From Lachnospiraceae bacterium (GTDB taxonomy: Bacteria; Bacillota; Clostridia; Lachnospirales; Lachnospiraceae), in assembly GCA_024698705.1 (NCBI GenBank), contig JAILQX010000046.1, positions 93,798 through 157,797 on the forward strand: DNA of 64,000 bases. The letters run 5' to 3'. Within the stretch, counting starts at the first letter, position 1, and the number at the start of each line of letters is the position of its first letter. This document shows, piece by piece, positions 1 through 10,435 of this stretch. Made by a program: the position numbers and the translations under genes. Under the pieces are notes generated by a model. It saw nothing but the letters and a program-made list of their open reading frames with translations, was not told the DNA's origin and searched no databases.

Positions 1-248
1 CTGAATATACACAGCGTTCGGCGCTCGAGTATTATAACAGCGGAAAGGAACCTGCGCCGCTTCATCCGAAGACAAAAGCGTTTCTTGAACTGTTTTTGAA
101 CATGCTTGCCGTTAAAGGCGAAAAAGAAACCTTTGATTTTTTAAAAAATCAGGTTTTACCAAGAAAAAAAGAGTTTGACAAAAAAGAAAACTTGGAATTG
201 TGTCTTGAATTTTGTGAGGAATATAGAAAGAAACTTGAAACTTCTTAA
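1..248 (+). CDS. C-terminal end of an unrecognised protein (5' truncated)
   Basis: The reading frame is open from base 3 to a TAA at 246-248 and gives the last 81 residues of a protein whose start lies before the window. The tail is rich in Lys and Glu and looks helical, ending in EEYRKKLETS. I do not recognise a family. It is followed by an AT-rich gap carrying the promoter of the next gene, so it is probably the end of a separate transcription unit. Only the existence of a coding end is supported; function is unknown. Confidence 0.55.
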   Translation, partial: EYTQRSALEYYNSGKEPAPLHPKTKAFLELFLNMLAVKGEKETFDFLKNQVLPRKKEFDKKENLELCLEFCEEYRKKLETS

Positions 249-255
249 TTTTCCA

Positions 256-284
256 TTGCAATTTTATGCAAAAAAATATATATT
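256..284 (+). promoter_or_regulatory. Putative sigma-A promoter of potD with inverted repeat
   Basis: TTGCAA (256-261), a 17-bp spacer and TATATT (279-284) lie 31 bases before the potD start. An inverted repeat, TTATGCAA (264-271) and TTGCATAA (290-297), flanks the -10 box, with one arm in the spacer and one near the expected +1. It could be an operator, but no regulator is identified. Confidence 0.45.
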
Positions 285-315
285 AATCATTGCATAAATT
301 TTGGAGGGGAAAGAA

Positions 316-1365
316 TTGAAGAAAAAATTACTTTTATTCATGGCACTGTCAGTGCTCGCACTTTCAGGCTGCGGCAAAACTGCCGAAGATTCTACCGTCT
401 ATGTATACAACTGGGGTGAATATATCGATCCCGAAACGCTGACGGCCTTTGAGGAGGAGACGCATATAAAGGTTGTATATGACGAATTTGAGACCAATGA
501 GATCATGTATCCCAAGATCGAGAGCGGTGCATCCGTTTACGATGTCATCTGTCCTTCCGATTACATGATCAAGAAGCTTATCGATAACGATATGCTCGCA
601 CCTATAGACTGGGAAAAGGTACCCAATGCAAAGAAGAATATAGGTGCACAGTATTATGACCAGAGCACGGAGTTCGATCCGGGAAACAAATATGCAGTTC
701 CTTATTGCTGGGGTACGGTAGGTATCCTTTACAACAAGACCATGGTCGATGATCCCGTTGACAGCTGGAACGTTCTCTGGGATGAAAAATATGCCGATAA
801 CATTCTGATGCAGGATTCCGTAAGAGATGCATTTATGGTCGCTTTGAAAAAAAACGGATATTCAATGAACACATTGGATGAAAATGAGCTTGAAAAGGCC
901 AAGAACGATCTTATAGCCCAGAAACCCATAGTCCAGGCTTATGTAGTGGATCAGGTAAGGGATAAGATGATAGGCGGTGAGGCTGCACTCGGAGTAATCT
1001 ATTCGGGCGAAGCCATTTATACACAGCGTGAAAATGCAGATCTTGAATATGTCATTCCGAAGGAAGGTACAAATGTCTGGATCGATTGCTGGGTAATCCC
1101 GAAAAACTGTCAGAACAAAGAAAATGCAGAGAAGTTTATAGATTTCATGTGCAGAGGCGACATCGCACTCAAGAACTTTGAATATATAACCTATTCAACT
1201 CCCAACGATGCAGCCAGAGAGCTGATCGAGGATGAGGATATTAAGAATTCAGAGATCGCATTCCCCGATCTGAGTCAATATGACGATCTTGAGACATATA
1301 TTTATCTCGGTGAAGAAGGGGATGAAATGTATAACTCAAAGTGGGAAGAGATCAAATCATATTAA
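316..1365 (+). CDS. potD: Spermidine/putrescine ABC transporter substrate-binding lipoprotein
   Basis: Extracytoplasmic polyamine-binding lipoprotein that delivers spermidine or putrescine to the PotABC importer. The N-terminus is a lipoprotein signal: a Lys-rich start, a hydrophobic stretch and a lipobox LSGC. The mature part begins with the PotD-type YVYNWGEYIDPETL motif and runs through a periplasmic-binding-protein fold of normal length (349 aa). I start at TTG 316 because GGAGGGG at 303-309 is placed correctly for it; the upstream in-frame TTG at 301 overlaps that site. Unusually, potD is not in the pot operon but faces it, sharing a terminator with potC. The exact ligand among polyamines cannot be told from the sequence. 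Confidence 0.9.
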   Translation: MKKKLLLFMALSVLALSGCGKTAEDSTVYVYNWGEYIDPETLTAFEEETHIKVVYDEFETNEIMYPKIESGASVYDVICPSDYMIKKLIDNDMLAPIDWEKVPNAKKNIGAQYYDQSTEFDPGNKYAVPYCWGTVGILYNKTMVDDPVDSWNVLWDEKYADNILMQDSVRDAFMVALKKNGYSMNTLDENELEKAKNDLIAQKPIVQAYVVDQVRDKMIGGEAALGVIYSGEAIYTQRENADLEYVIPKEGTNVWIDCWVIPKNCQNKENAEKFIDFMCRGDIALKNFEYITYSTPNDAARELIEDEDIKNSEIAFPDLSQYDDLETYIYLGEEGDEMYNSKWEEIKSY

Positions 1366-1375
1366 GGATAAAAGA

Positions 1376-1404
1376 AGAGCCGGTCAGCTGGACCGGCTCT
1401 TTTT
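1376..1404. terminator. Bidirectional terminator between potD and potC
   Basis: A perfect 10-bp stem (AGAGCCGGTC / GACCGGCTCT) with an AGCTG loop is followed by a T run on +. Its far side overlaps the potC stop codon, and an A run on the other side serves the minus strand. It ends both converging units. Confidence 0.85.
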
Positions 1405-2191
1405 ATGTGGGTGTATAAGGTTTGAGATTATCATCCTTATCTGGTTTGTTGATTAGGATGAGCAATATCATGACCGTAACAAATATGAGCGTTGAAAGCG
1501 CATACATCTCGGGTTTGATACCTTTCTTGACTTCGGTATAGATCTTCGTGCTTAATGTATTGATGCCTGCACCTTTGGTGAAATGCGTGATTATGAAATC
1601 ATCCAGACTCATGGTAAATGCAAGAAGAAAGCCTGAGAGTATACCGGGGAACAGATCCGGAAGGATGACCTTAAAAAATGCCTGAAAACCTGTGGCTCCG
1701 AGATCGAGCGCGGCTTCGAAGGTTGACTGGTTTATGTTCTTGTATCTCGGCATTATGCTCAATATCACATAAGGGATATTGAATGTGATATGACTGAGCA
1801 GGATCGTTCCGAAACCGAATTTGAGACCCATGCTTAAAAATAACAGCATGAGACTTATACCTGTAACTATATCGGCATTTAGCATCGGGATATTGGTGAT
1901 ACCCATCATTATGCTCCTTGATGTCTTTTTCATGGCATTTAATCCTACACAGGCTATAAGTCCGATGATCACGGCTATGATACTTGAGAGCAATGCGATA
2001 CTGATCGTGGTATAAAGTGCTTCCATTATATCGGAATTCCTGAAAAGAGAGACGTACCATTTAAAAGTAAACCCACCCCATTTTGCCCTTGTTTTACTTG
2101 AATTGAACGATAATACGATCAATGTTGCAATGGGAGCATATAAGAATATTAACATCAGTATGAGATAAAATCTTCTTAAAGCCTTTCTCAT
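1403..2191 (-). CDS. potC: Spermidine/putrescine ABC transporter permease PotC
   Basis: Inner-membrane permease subunit of the polyamine importer, 262 aa, with about six membrane segments. The EAA-type loop is visible as EAALDLGATGFQAFFKVILP, which contacts the PotA ATPase. The ATG overlaps the potB stop (ATGA), so it is translationally coupled as the last gene of potABC. The gene ends inside the shared terminator with potD. Length and order match the family. Confidence 0.92.
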   Translation of the reverse strand: MRKALRRFYLILMLIFLYAPIATLIVLSFNSSKTRAKWGGFTFKWYVSLFRNSDIMEALYTTISIALLSSIIAVIIGLIACVGLNAMKKTSRSIMMGITNIPMLNADIVTGISLMLLFLSMGLKFGFGTILLSHITFNIPYVILSIMPRYKNINQSTFEAALDLGATGFQAFFKVILPDLFPGILSGFLLAFTMSLDDFIITHFTKGAGINTLSTKIYTEVKKGIKPEMYALSTLIFVTVMILLILINKPDKDDNLKPYTPT

Positions 2192-3006
2192 AACATCGTT
2201 CCCTCCCCGTCTTTATCAAATACGGCAGTTATTATCATATTTACAACAATAAACAGCATCAGCACGATGCTCAAGCCGCTGCCGAGGTTCCAGTTTGAAG
2301 CCTGGGTAAACTGCTGTTCGATCACATTTCCGATAAGAAGTATCTTGCTTCCGCCGAGCAGGTTACTTATTACGAAAGTTGTGAGGGCAGGGATAAATAC
2401 CATTGTCACACCGCTTATTATGCCGGGTACTGACAGCGGTAAAGTTATCTTTATGAATGTTGTGACATCGTTTGCGCCCAGATCGTGGGCGGCATTGATG
2501 ACATTCGTATCTATCTTTGTAAGAGAATTGTATAACGGGAGTACCATGAACGGCAGGAAGTTATAGACCATGCCGAGTACTATCGCATAGCTTGTATTGA
2601 TGATATTTAGCGAAGGCAGACCCAGAATGTTCAATATGTTGTTGATCACGCCGGTCTTTTCGAGCAATGTCTGCCATGCAAGAGTTCTGAGCAGAAAATT
2701 CATCCACATGGGCAATATGAATATGAAAACTATAAGACTGTGAGAATTCCTGCCTATCTTTGTAAGCACCATCGCAAGAGGATAACCGAGTAAAAGGCAG
2801 ATCACGGTGCTGATCAGAGATAAGAACAACGAAAGGATAAGTGCCTTGGAATGTTCGGCAGTGGTGATGCTTATTATATTCTCAAATGTAAATGCTCCGC
2901 TGCGATCCGTAAGACCGTAATAAAATATCATCGCGAGAGGTATCAGGATGAAGGCTATGGCCCATACCGAATAAGGAGCGGCTAAAAGTTTTGCTTTATT
3001 CTTCAA
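2188..3006 (-). CDS. potB: Spermidine/putrescine ABC transporter permease PotB
   Basis: Second permease of the polyamine importer, 272 aa from the chosen start, with six predicted membrane segments and an EAA-like loop ([20 protein letters not shown]). The open frame extends upstream to a GTG at 3030. AGGAGG at 3016-3021 sits 9 bases before the TTG at 3004-3006, giving an N-terminus [11 protein letters not shown] typical of PotB. The chosen start overlaps the end of potA by 11 bases, so the ribosome site lies within potA. Confidence 0.88.
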   Translation of the reverse strand: MKNKAKLLAAPYSVWAIAFILIPLAMIFYYGLTDRSGAFTFENIISITTAEHSKALILSLFLSLISTVICLLLGYPLAMVLTKIGRNSHSLIVFIFILPMWMNFLLRTLAWQTLLEKTGVINNILNILGLPSLNIINTSYAIVLGMVYNFLPFMVLPLYNSLTKIDTNVINAAHDLGANDVTTFIKITLPLSVPGIISGVTMVFIPALTTFVISNLLGGSKILLIGNVIEQQFTQASNWNLGSGLSIVLMLFIVVNMIITAVFDKDGEGTML

Positions 3007-4069
3007 CGCCAACGGCCTCCTCGTCCTCACTTTCGGGCTTGTGCATGATCTGTATGTTGAACGGATCGACTTTTATGCCGACCTTTGTGCCTACGGGGGA
3101 CATGGTCGTTGAATGAACGAGCATTTCATAGCCCTCCGTCATGACCTCCATCTCATAATGAACGCCTTTAAATATCAGATGCGTCACTTCACCGGTGATC
3201 GTTCCTTCCTCAGGCTTGCAAAGAATGATATCCTCAGGCCTTAAAACAACGTCGACAGGCTTATTTTCACCGAATCCGACATCCACACAGTCGAATCTTG
3301 CACCAAGAAATGATACAAGCTTATCGTGGATCATGGTGGCATCTATGATATTGGAATCACCGATGAAATCAGCAACAAATGCATTTTCGGGTTCGTTATA
3401 TATATCTTCGGGAGTACCGATCTGCTGGATGTATCCCTGATTCATGACAACTATGGTATCAGACATGGTCAGGGCTTCTTCCTGGTCATGAGTTACATAT
3501 ATAAATGTGATACCCAGCTCTTTTTTCATACGGATGAGTTCATATTGCATATCCTGACGAAGCTTTAGATCGAGAGCACCGAGAGGTTCATCAAGCAGAA
3601 GTACCTTGGGCTCGTTAACTATAGCTCTGGCTATCGCGATCCTCTGCTGTTGGCCGCCCGAGAGCGAATCCGGCATTCTTTTTCCGTAGCCCGAGAGATT
3701 AACGAGTTTAAGTGCATATTCGATCTTATCCTTGATGTATTTGTCCGTCTTTCCCTTTATCTTAAGTCCAAAGGCTATATTATCTTCAATGTTCATATGT
3801 GTGAACAGGGCATATTTCTGGAAGACGGTATTGAGCTGCCTTTTATGCGGAGGGATATTGGTTATATCAATGCCGTCAAACAGTATTCTGCCTTTATCGG
3901 GTGTTTCAAAACCGCCGATAAGCCGCAGAGTTGTAGTCTTTCCGCATCCGCTTGGACCCAGCAGTGTCAGAAATTCATTCTCCCTTATATAAAGATTGAG
4001 ATCGTCCAAAACGACGTTGGAACCAAAGGATTTTGTTATGTGTTCAAGATCTATCAAATGTTTGCTCAA
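2996..4069 (-). CDS. potA: Spermidine/putrescine ABC transporter ATPase PotA
   Basis: ATP-hydrolysing subunit of the polyamine importer, 357 aa. Walker A GPSGCGKT is at residues 38-45, the Q-loop VFQKYALF near 82, the signature LSGGQ at 136-140 and Walker B LLLDEP at about 157-162. A C-terminal TOBE-like regulatory domain covers about 240-345. The start is TTG at 4067-4069, preceded by GGAGGG with a 7-base spacing. It is the first gene of potABC and is divergent from the 4226 gene. The tail is short and acidic ([12 protein letters not shown]). Confidence 0.93.
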   Translation of the reverse strand: MSKHLIDLEHITKSFGSNVVLDDLNLYIRENEFLTLLGPSGCGKTTTLRLIGGFETPDKGRILFDGIDITNIPPHKRQLNTVFQKYALFTHMNIEDNIAFGLKIKGKTDKYIKDKIEYALKLVNLSGYGKRMPDSLSGGQQQRIAIARAIVNEPKVLLLDEPLGALDLKLRQDMQYELIRMKKELGITFIYVTHDQEEALTMSDTIVVMNQGYIQQIGTPEDIYNEPENAFVADFIGDSNIIDATMIHDKLVSFLGARFDCVDVGFGENKPVDVVLRPEDIILCKPEEGTITGEVTHLIFKGVHYEMEVMTEGYEMLVHSTTMSPVGTKVGIKVDPFNIQIMHKPESEDEEAVGVEE

Positions 4070-4105
4070 TTACATACCCTCCGTACAATTTGCGTATCAA
4101 GATAA

Positions 4106-4133
4106 ATTATACAAAAAAAGCAGATAAATACAA
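4106..4133 (-). promoter_or_regulatory. Sigma-A promoter of potABC
   Basis: On the minus strand TTGTAT (4133-4128), a 16-bp spacer and a perfect TATAAT (4111-4106) precede potA by about 40 bases. It is divergent from the promoter at 4155-4183. Confidence 0.65.
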
Positions 4134-4154
4134 TGATTAAATTCTTTTTATCAG

Positions 4155-4183
4155 TTGTCTGACAATTTCGCTTATGCTAAAAT
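4155..4183 (+). promoter_or_regulatory. Sigma-A promoter of the 4226 gene, overlapped by a palindrome
   Basis: TTGTCT (4155-4160), a 17-bp spacer and TAAAAT (4178-4183) lie about 43 bases before the next start. The -35 box is part of a palindrome, TTGTC-T-GACAA (4155-4165), that could bind a repressor. Confidence 0.6.
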
Positions 4184-4225
4184 ATTTTTGGATATATTTA
4201 CAAAATGAATAAAGGAGGAAAAACA

Positions 4226-4927
4226 ATGGAGTATTATGGCAGAAGATCCAATCGCGGTGCCATAACGGCACTCTCAGCGGTCCTTTCTGTTATAGGCACG
4301 ATATCATTTATGATCGCATCTATATTTTTTTCTCTTTATTTCGGAGTTTTTACCGTCAGGTATTTTGAAAAGAACTGCACAACCGCCGGGGTAGCGCAAA
4401 ACATCGGTATTACTGAAAACGAGCTCCATTCGGCGATCGAGCATCTTATAAACGGACTTAAAAAAGGGGCGGAGCCTCAGATGACGGTAAACATTAAAAA
4501 CAAGGACGTTAATTTCTTTTCCGATGAAGAGGTTGCGGACATTTATGATTACCACAATAAGATAGTCCTGTTCAGAAGGATAGCAATGGCTATGTCCGTG
4601 ATATCGATAGCGCTTTTTGTGTTTGTGATAGCGGAGAGCCGGGCGAGGATCTTAAGAAATGTATTTGCTGTTTTCTGGGGGATCATTATTCTGGCGACGA
4701 TGTTGATCATGCTTTATGTCAAGATCAATCCTTCAACCTTTATGGAAGGCTTTGCGGCTACCGTTATATTGAACGGAAGAGGACCGGCAAACGCAGCCAA
4801 CGGTTACGTTATCAGCCTGTTCCCTTCACAGCTTATAGAGAATGCGGTGATCTTTGTCAGCTGTCTGTTCATCATATTGCAATTGATCATATTACTTATA
4901 ATAAACAAATTTACTTTACACAGATAA
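4226..4927 (+). CDS. Integral membrane protein, possibly DUF1461 (TIGR01906) family
   Basis: A 233-aa membrane protein with one hydrophobic segment near residues 15-40, two between about 110 and 165, and one at the C-terminus (about 205-230). The layout resembles TIGR01906/DUF1461 proteins: an external loop with FFSDEEVADIYDYHNKI before the second membrane segment, then a loop ending VISLFPSQLIENAV. The usual His/Asp-rich consensus is weak, so the family call is tentative. Start ATG 4226 is chosen over an in-frame ATG at 4205 because AAAGGAGGAA (4211-4220) lies between them. Function unknown. Confidence 0.6.
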   Translation: MEYYGRRSNRGAITALSAVLSVIGTISFMIASIFFSLYFGVFTVRYFEKNCTTAGVAQNIGITENELHSAIEHLINGLKKGAEPQMTVNIKNKDVNFFSDEEVADIYDYHNKIVLFRRIAMAMSVISIALFVFVIAESRARILRNVFAVFWGIIILATMLIMLYVKINPSTFMEGFAATVILNGRGPANAANGYVISLFPSQLIENAVIFVSCLFIILQLIILLIINKFTLHR

Positions 4928-4946
4928 ATATTTCACGGAGGTTGTG

Positions 4947-6002
4947 ATGAGCGATAAATATGTTGCTTATGTATCCACATATACACAGGGAGACAATTTC
5001 GGTATACACATTTATGATGTGGATATGGAAAACGGTTATCTCATAGAAAAGGATAAGGTCAAGATAACCAATTCCTCATATGTGACCATTTCACACAACA
5101 GAAAATATCTTTATTCAATAACCGATTTCGGTGTTGAGGCATACAGGATCGAACAGGACGGAATGCTCACGGTTCTCGGAAATGCTCCGATCAACGGTAT
5201 GAGAGGCTGTTACCTTTCGACGGATTACACGGACAGATATCTTTTTGTGGCGGGCTATCATGACGGCAAGATAACGGTATTAAGATTAAAGGAAGACGGC
5301 TCGGTCGGAGAGATCTGTGATGAGATATTCCATAAAGGCTGGGGAAATATAGCAGAACGTAATTTCAGACCGCATGTCAGCTGTGTCAAGATGACAAGGG
5401 ATAACAGATATCTCTGTGCGGCTGATCTTGGAATGGACTATGTTGATGTTTATACCGTAGATTTTGCAACAGGCAAATTAAAGCTTGCGGATATAATCCA
5501 CAGTGAACAGGAATCGGCTCCGAGACATATCAAGTTCTCGAAGAACGGCTCCAAGATGTATATCGTCCATGAGATAAAGAATATAATCGATGTCTATGAT
5601 TACTCACTTAAGGGAGATATCCCCGAGTTTGAGAAGATCCAGACCGTTTCCACACTGAATGATTATCATGCAACCGGTTCGGCAGCCAGTGCACTTAATC
5701 TGAGTGAGGATTTCAAATACCTTCTGACAACAAATTCGGGTGATAACAGCGTTGTTCTTTACGGGATCGATGAAGAGAGCGGTCTGCTTGACAAGAAGTT
5801 CTGTCTGCCGATCAGCGGGGATTATCCGAAGGATGCCTGCCTTTTCCCGGACAACAGACATCTTGTAAGTCTTAATCATGAATCTGATACGATGACATTT
5901 TTTAAAGTAGATCTTGAAAAGAATGTTATCATGATGAACCATAAAGAGATAAAGGTTCAGAAACCGAATTGTATTATTTTCCATAAACTTATTTCGGAGT
6001 GA
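4947..6002 (+). CDS. Lactonase-family seven-bladed beta-propeller protein
   Basis: A cytoplasmic protein of 351 aa resembling 6-phosphogluconolactonase (YbhE/Pgl type) and carboxy-cis,cis-muconate cyclising enzymes. Repeating blade motifs are visible: YVTISHNRKYLYSITD, RYLFVAGYHDGKITVLRL, PRHIKFSKNGSKMYIVHE and PKDACLFPDNRHLVSLNHES. The RPHVSCVKMTRDNRYL stretch corresponds to the family's conserved H-x-V/S loop. Start ATG 4947 is preferred to GTG 4944 for spacing from ACGGAGG. It is likely co-transcribed with the membrane-protein gene before it and tgt after it. The true substrate is uncertain, since the fold is used widely. Confidence 0.75.
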   Translation: MSDKYVAYVSTYTQGDNFGIHIYDVDMENGYLIEKDKVKITNSSYVTISHNRKYLYSITDFGVEAYRIEQDGMLTVLGNAPINGMRGCYLSTDYTDRYLFVAGYHDGKITVLRLKEDGSVGEICDEIFHKGWGNIAERNFRPHVSCVKMTRDNRYLCAADLGMDYVDVYTVDFATGKLKLADIIHSEQESAPRHIKFSKNGSKMYIVHEIKNIIDVYDYSLKGDIPEFEKIQTVSTLNDYHATGSAASALNLSEDFKYLLTTNSGDNSVVLYGIDEESGLLDKKFCLPISGDYPKDACLFPDNRHLVSLNHESDTMTFFKVDLEKNVIMMNHKEIKVQKPNCIIFHKLISE

Positions 6003-7154
<1,152 letters not shown>

Positions 7155-7170
7155 ATTAAAGTATTTTCAC

Positions 7171-7199
7171 TTGTTTATTGGACATATTTCGTGTATTAT
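7171..7199 (+). promoter_or_regulatory. Sigma-A promoter of yajC
   Basis: TTGTTT (7171-7176), a 17-bp spacer and TATTAT (7194-7199) stand about 45 bases before the yajC start. Confidence 0.55.
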
Positions 7200-7244
7200 G
7201 TCTTTTGTGCAAATATTATCGGGTTAAGCCCTATGGAGGTATTT

Positions 7245-7577
7245 ATGAATTTATTGTTACTGGCAAATGAAACTGCCGCTGCCGAAGCGGGACAGACTGC
7301 GGGAAGCGGAGTTATCCTTGTAATATATGTTATAGCTATCGCCGTATTTTTCTATTTTATATTGATCAAACCTCAGAAAAAGGAGCAGAAGAGACTTACT
7401 GCCATGCAGAATGATATGGAGATAGGCGATACAGTTCTTACAACAAGCGGTTTTTACGGTGTTCTCATTGATATTACCGATGATTCGGTCATAGTCGAAT
7501 TCGGCAACAACAAAAACTGCCGTATCCCAATGGAAAAGAGCGCTATAAAGCAGATTGAAAAAGCAAATCATGATTAA
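7245..7577 (+). CDS. yajC: Preprotein translocase subunit YajC
   Basis: Small accessory subunit of the SecDF-YajC complex that assists protein export. The 110-aa product has one membrane segment (about 22-42) followed by the family motif LIKPQKKEQKR and a cytoplasmic domain with IGDTVLTTSGFYG. The open frame extends upstream to 7191, but ATGGAGGTATTT directly precedes ATG 7245, and that start gives a normal YajC. A strong terminator follows. Confidence 0.93.
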   Translation: MNLLLLANETAAAEAGQTAGSGVILVIYVIAIAVFFYFILIKPQKKEQKRLTAMQNDMEIGDTVLTTSGFYGVLIDITDDSVIVEFGNNKNCRIPMEKSAIKQIEKANHD

Positions 7578-7603
7578 TTGTTAAGCAATAAGGTGTAACA
7601 AAT

Positions 7604-7632
7604 AAAAAGGCCGGTAACTTGCGGCCTTTTTT
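7604..7632 (+). terminator. Intrinsic terminator (or attenuator) between yajC and leuB
   Basis: A 9-bp stem, AAAAGGCCG (7605-7613) and CGGCCTTTT (7622-7630), with an 8-base loop and a T run. It ends 21 bases before the leuB start, which leaves no room for a leuB promoter after it. Confidence 0.8.
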
Positions 7633-7653
7633 ATACATACAGGAGAAAATGAT

Positions 7654-8736
7654 ATGGATATGAAAATTGCTGTTATAAGAGGCGACGGAATAGGACCTGA
7701 GATCGTTAATGAGGCGATAAAGGTCTTAGACAGGGTTTGCAGCGTATATTCCCACAAGATCGATTATACCGATGTACTTATGGGAGGCGCTTCTATCGAT
7801 GTACACGGCACCTCACTTACGGATGAAGCCATTGAAACATGCAAAGCAAGCGATGCTGTGCTCATGGGCTCCATAGGAGGGGATCCAAACACATCCCCCT
7901 GGTATAAGATCGAGCCTTCAAAAAGACCCGAAGCCGGACTGTTAAAGATCAGAAAATCATTGAATCTGTTCGCAAACTTAAGACCTGCAGTGCTTTTCCC
8001 GCAACTTGCGGATGCATGCCCCCTCAAAAGAGAGATGGCGGATAAGGGCTTTGATATGCTCATCATGAGAGAATTGACGGGCGGTTTGTATTTCGGAGAA
8101 AGAAAAACCGTTACGGAAAACGGCATTGTTACAGCTATCGATACATTAAAATACAGCGAGACTGAGATCAGAAGGATCGCGATCAAGGCGTTTGAGGTCG
8201 CAAGAGCCAGAAAAAATAAGGTAACAAGCGTTGATAAAGCCAATGTACTGGACAGCTCAAGACTCTGGAGAAAGACAGTCAATGAGGTTGCGGAGGATTA
8301 TCCGGATGTTACACTTGAACATATGCTGGTTGACAATTGCGCGATGCAGCTCGTAAAAGATCCCACGCAATTTGATGTCATATTGACAGAGAATATGTTT
8401 GGCGACATACTTTCCGACGAAGCCAGCATGGTAACCGGTTCCATCGGTATGCTCGCAAGTGCATCTATGAATGACAGCAAATTCGGACTTTATGAACCCA
8501 GTCACGGTTCGGCACCCGATATAGCGGGGCTCAACATAGCAAATCCTCTTGCGACAATTTTGAGTGCAGCAATGATGTTAAGATTCTCATTCGGTCTGGG
8601 CAATGAAGCGGATGCGATCGAAAGAGCCATAAATAAGGTCCTTGACGAAGGATTCAGGACCGGTGACATATTTGTTGAAGGTTTAAAGAAGGTATCATGC
8701 TCTCAGATGGGAGACCTTGTAACGGAAAGAATATAA
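7654..8736 (+). CDS. leuB: 3-isopropylmalate dehydrogenase
   Basis: NAD-dependent oxidative decarboxylation of 3-isopropylmalate in leucine synthesis. The 360-aa sequence has [12 protein letters not shown] at the N-terminus, the [13 protein letters not shown] substrate loop (here as [13 protein letters not shown]), the [11 protein letters not shown] loop and a C-terminal NAD-binding [12 protein letters not shown]. Start ATG 7654 follows AGGAGA with a 7-base gap. It heads leuB-ilvD-ilvB; leuC and leuD are 35 kb away in another unit. Confidence 0.97.
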   Translation: MDMKIAVIRGDGIGPEIVNEAIKVLDRVCSVYSHKIDYTDVLMGGASIDVHGTSLTDEAIETCKASDAVLMGSIGGDPNTSPWYKIEPSKRPEAGLLKIRKSLNLFANLRPAVLFPQLADACPLKREMADKGFDMLIMRELTGGLYFGERKTVTENGIVTAIDTLKYSETEIRRIAIKAFEVARARKNKVTSVDKANVLDSSRLWRKTVNEVAEDYPDVTLEHMLVDNCAMQLVKDPTQFDVILTENMFGDILSDEASMVTGSIGMLASASMNDSKFGLYEPSHGSAPDIAGLNIANPLATILSAAMMLRFSFGLGNEADAIERAINKVLDEGFRTGDIFVEGLKKVSCSQMGDLVTERI

Positions 8737-8754
8737 ATTGGAGGATGTTTGATT

Positions 8755-10419
8755 ATGCGTAGTGAAGAAGCAAAATGCGGAAAACAGCAGGCTCCGGGCA
8801 GATCTTTGTACAATGCTCTGGGTTATACAAAGGAGGAACTTGACAGGCCGATAGTAGCGGTTGTCTGTTCATACAATGAAATAGTTCCCGGTCATATGAA
8901 CCTGGATAAGATAGCCGAAGCTGTTAAGATGGGTATCGCAATGTCCGGAGGAACACCCGTGATGTTCCCTGCGATCGCGGTTTGTGACGGTATCGCAATG
9001 GGACATGTAGGGATGAAGTATTCCCTGGTTACAAGAGATCTGATCGCGGACAGTACCGAATGTATGATGGAAGCACACAGATTTGATGCCATGGTATGCA
9101 TCCCGAATTGTGATAAGAATGTTCCCGGACTCTTGATGGCTGCGGCACGTGTAAATGTACCGACTGTATTTGTCAGCGGGGGTCCCATGCTCGCAGGAAG
9201 AGTCGACGGAAAAAAGACTTCCCTTTCAAGCCTGTTTGAAGCAGTAGGAGCTGAAGCGGCGGGAAAGATCACACTTGAAAAGCTTACAGAATTTGAAAAT
9301 AAAGCATGTCCGACATGCGGTTCATGCTCAGGTATGTATACAGCCAATTCGATGAACTGTCTTACTGAAGCGATCGGTATGGGACTTAAGGGAAACGGAA
9401 CAATTCCTGCAGTTTATTCAGAGAGGATCAGACTCGCAAAGCATGCCGGAATGAAGGTTATGGAATTGCTTGAAAAAAATATCAGGCCAAGAGACATCCT
9501 CACAAAGGATGCATTTATCAATGCTCTTACAGTTGATATGGCTCTCGGCTGTTCTACTAATACGATGTTGCATATTCCTGCAATAGCGCATGAATGCGGG
9601 ATTGACCTTGATATCAGTGTCTGCAATGAATTAAGTGCAAAGACTCCCAATCTCTGTCATCTTGCACCTGCAGGTCATACCTATATGGAAGAATTGAACG
9701 AAGCGGGCGGAGTTTATGCCGTAATGCATGAACTTGACAAGAAAGGACTTTTAAAGACCGATCTTATAACGGCAACAGGCAAGACGGTAGCGGAAAATAT
9801 AGCCGGTTGTGAGATCTTAAACAAAGAAGTTATCAGACCTCTCGACGATCCGTATTCCGAAGTGGGCGGTATCGCTGTCCTTTCCGGAAATATCGCTCCC
9901 GATACCTGCGTTGTAAAGCGTTCGGCTGTAGTTGACGAGATGCTCGTTCATTCAGGTCCGGCAAGAGTATTTGACTGTGAAGAAGATGCGATCGCAGCCA
10001 TAAAGGGCGGCAAGATAGTTGAAGGCGATGTTGTTGTTATCAGATATGAAGGACCTAAGGGAGGTCCCGGCATGAGAGAGATGCTCAATCCCACCAGTGC
10101 CATTGCAGGTATGGGCCTTGGAAGCAGTGTTGCTCTCATCACAGACGGCAGATTCTCCGGAGCGAGCCGTGGCGCCAGCATAGGTCATGTGTCTCCTGAA
10201 GCGGCTGTGGGCGGTCCGATCGCATTTATCGAAGAAGGAGACATTATCGATATAGATATTCCCGCACACAAGATCAATGCAAGGATCTCCGATGAGGAGA
10301 TGGCAGCAAGAAAAGCAAAATGGCAGCCGAAGGAACCGAAGATAACATCAGGTTATCTTAAGAGATATACGGCAATGGTCACAAGCGGCAACAGAGGAGC
10401 CGTACTTGAAGTAAAATAA
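8755..10419 (+). CDS. ilvD: Dihydroxy-acid dehydratase
   Basis: Iron-sulfur enzyme that dehydrates dihydroxyisovalerate and dihydroxy-methylvalerate to the keto acids of valine and isoleucine. The 554-aa product shows the cluster cysteines in PNCDKNVPG and in [20 protein letters not shown], and the terminal [19 protein letters not shown] motif. Start ATG 8755 is preferred over the in-frame TTG at 8749 because GGAGG at 8740-8744 is better spaced. It lies 18 bases after leuB and 16 before ilvB. Confidence 0.97.
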   Translation: MRSEEAKCGKQQAPGRSLYNALGYTKEELDRPIVAVVCSYNEIVPGHMNLDKIAEAVKMGIAMSGGTPVMFPAIAVCDGIAMGHVGMKYSLVTRDLIADSTECMMEAHRFDAMVCIPNCDKNVPGLLMAAARVNVPTVFVSGGPMLAGRVDGKKTSLSSLFEAVGAEAAGKITLEKLTEFENKACPTCGSCSGMYTANSMNCLTEAIGMGLKGNGTIPAVYSERIRLAKHAGMKVMELLEKNIRPRDILTKDAFINALTVDMALGCSTNTMLHIPAIAHECGIDLDISVCNELSAKTPNLCHLAPAGHTYMEELNEAGGVYAVMHELDKKGLLKTDLITATGKTVAENIAGCEILNKEVIRPLDDPYSEVGGIAVLSGNIAPDTCVVKRSAVVDEMLVHSGPARVFDCEEDAIAAIKGGKIVEGDVVVIRYEGPKGGPGMREMLNPTSAIAGMGLGSSVALITDGRFSGASRGASIGHVSPEAAVGGPIAFIEEGDIIDIDIPAHKINARISDEEMAARKAKWQPKEPKITSGYLKRYTAMVTSGNRGAVLEVK

Positions 10420-10435
10420 AGGCATGGAGGAAGAT

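Noticed and set aside
301..315. Upstream TTG 301 as potD start
   Set aside because: It would put the ribosome site inside the gene; TTG 316 gives a clean lipoprotein signal and correct spacing.
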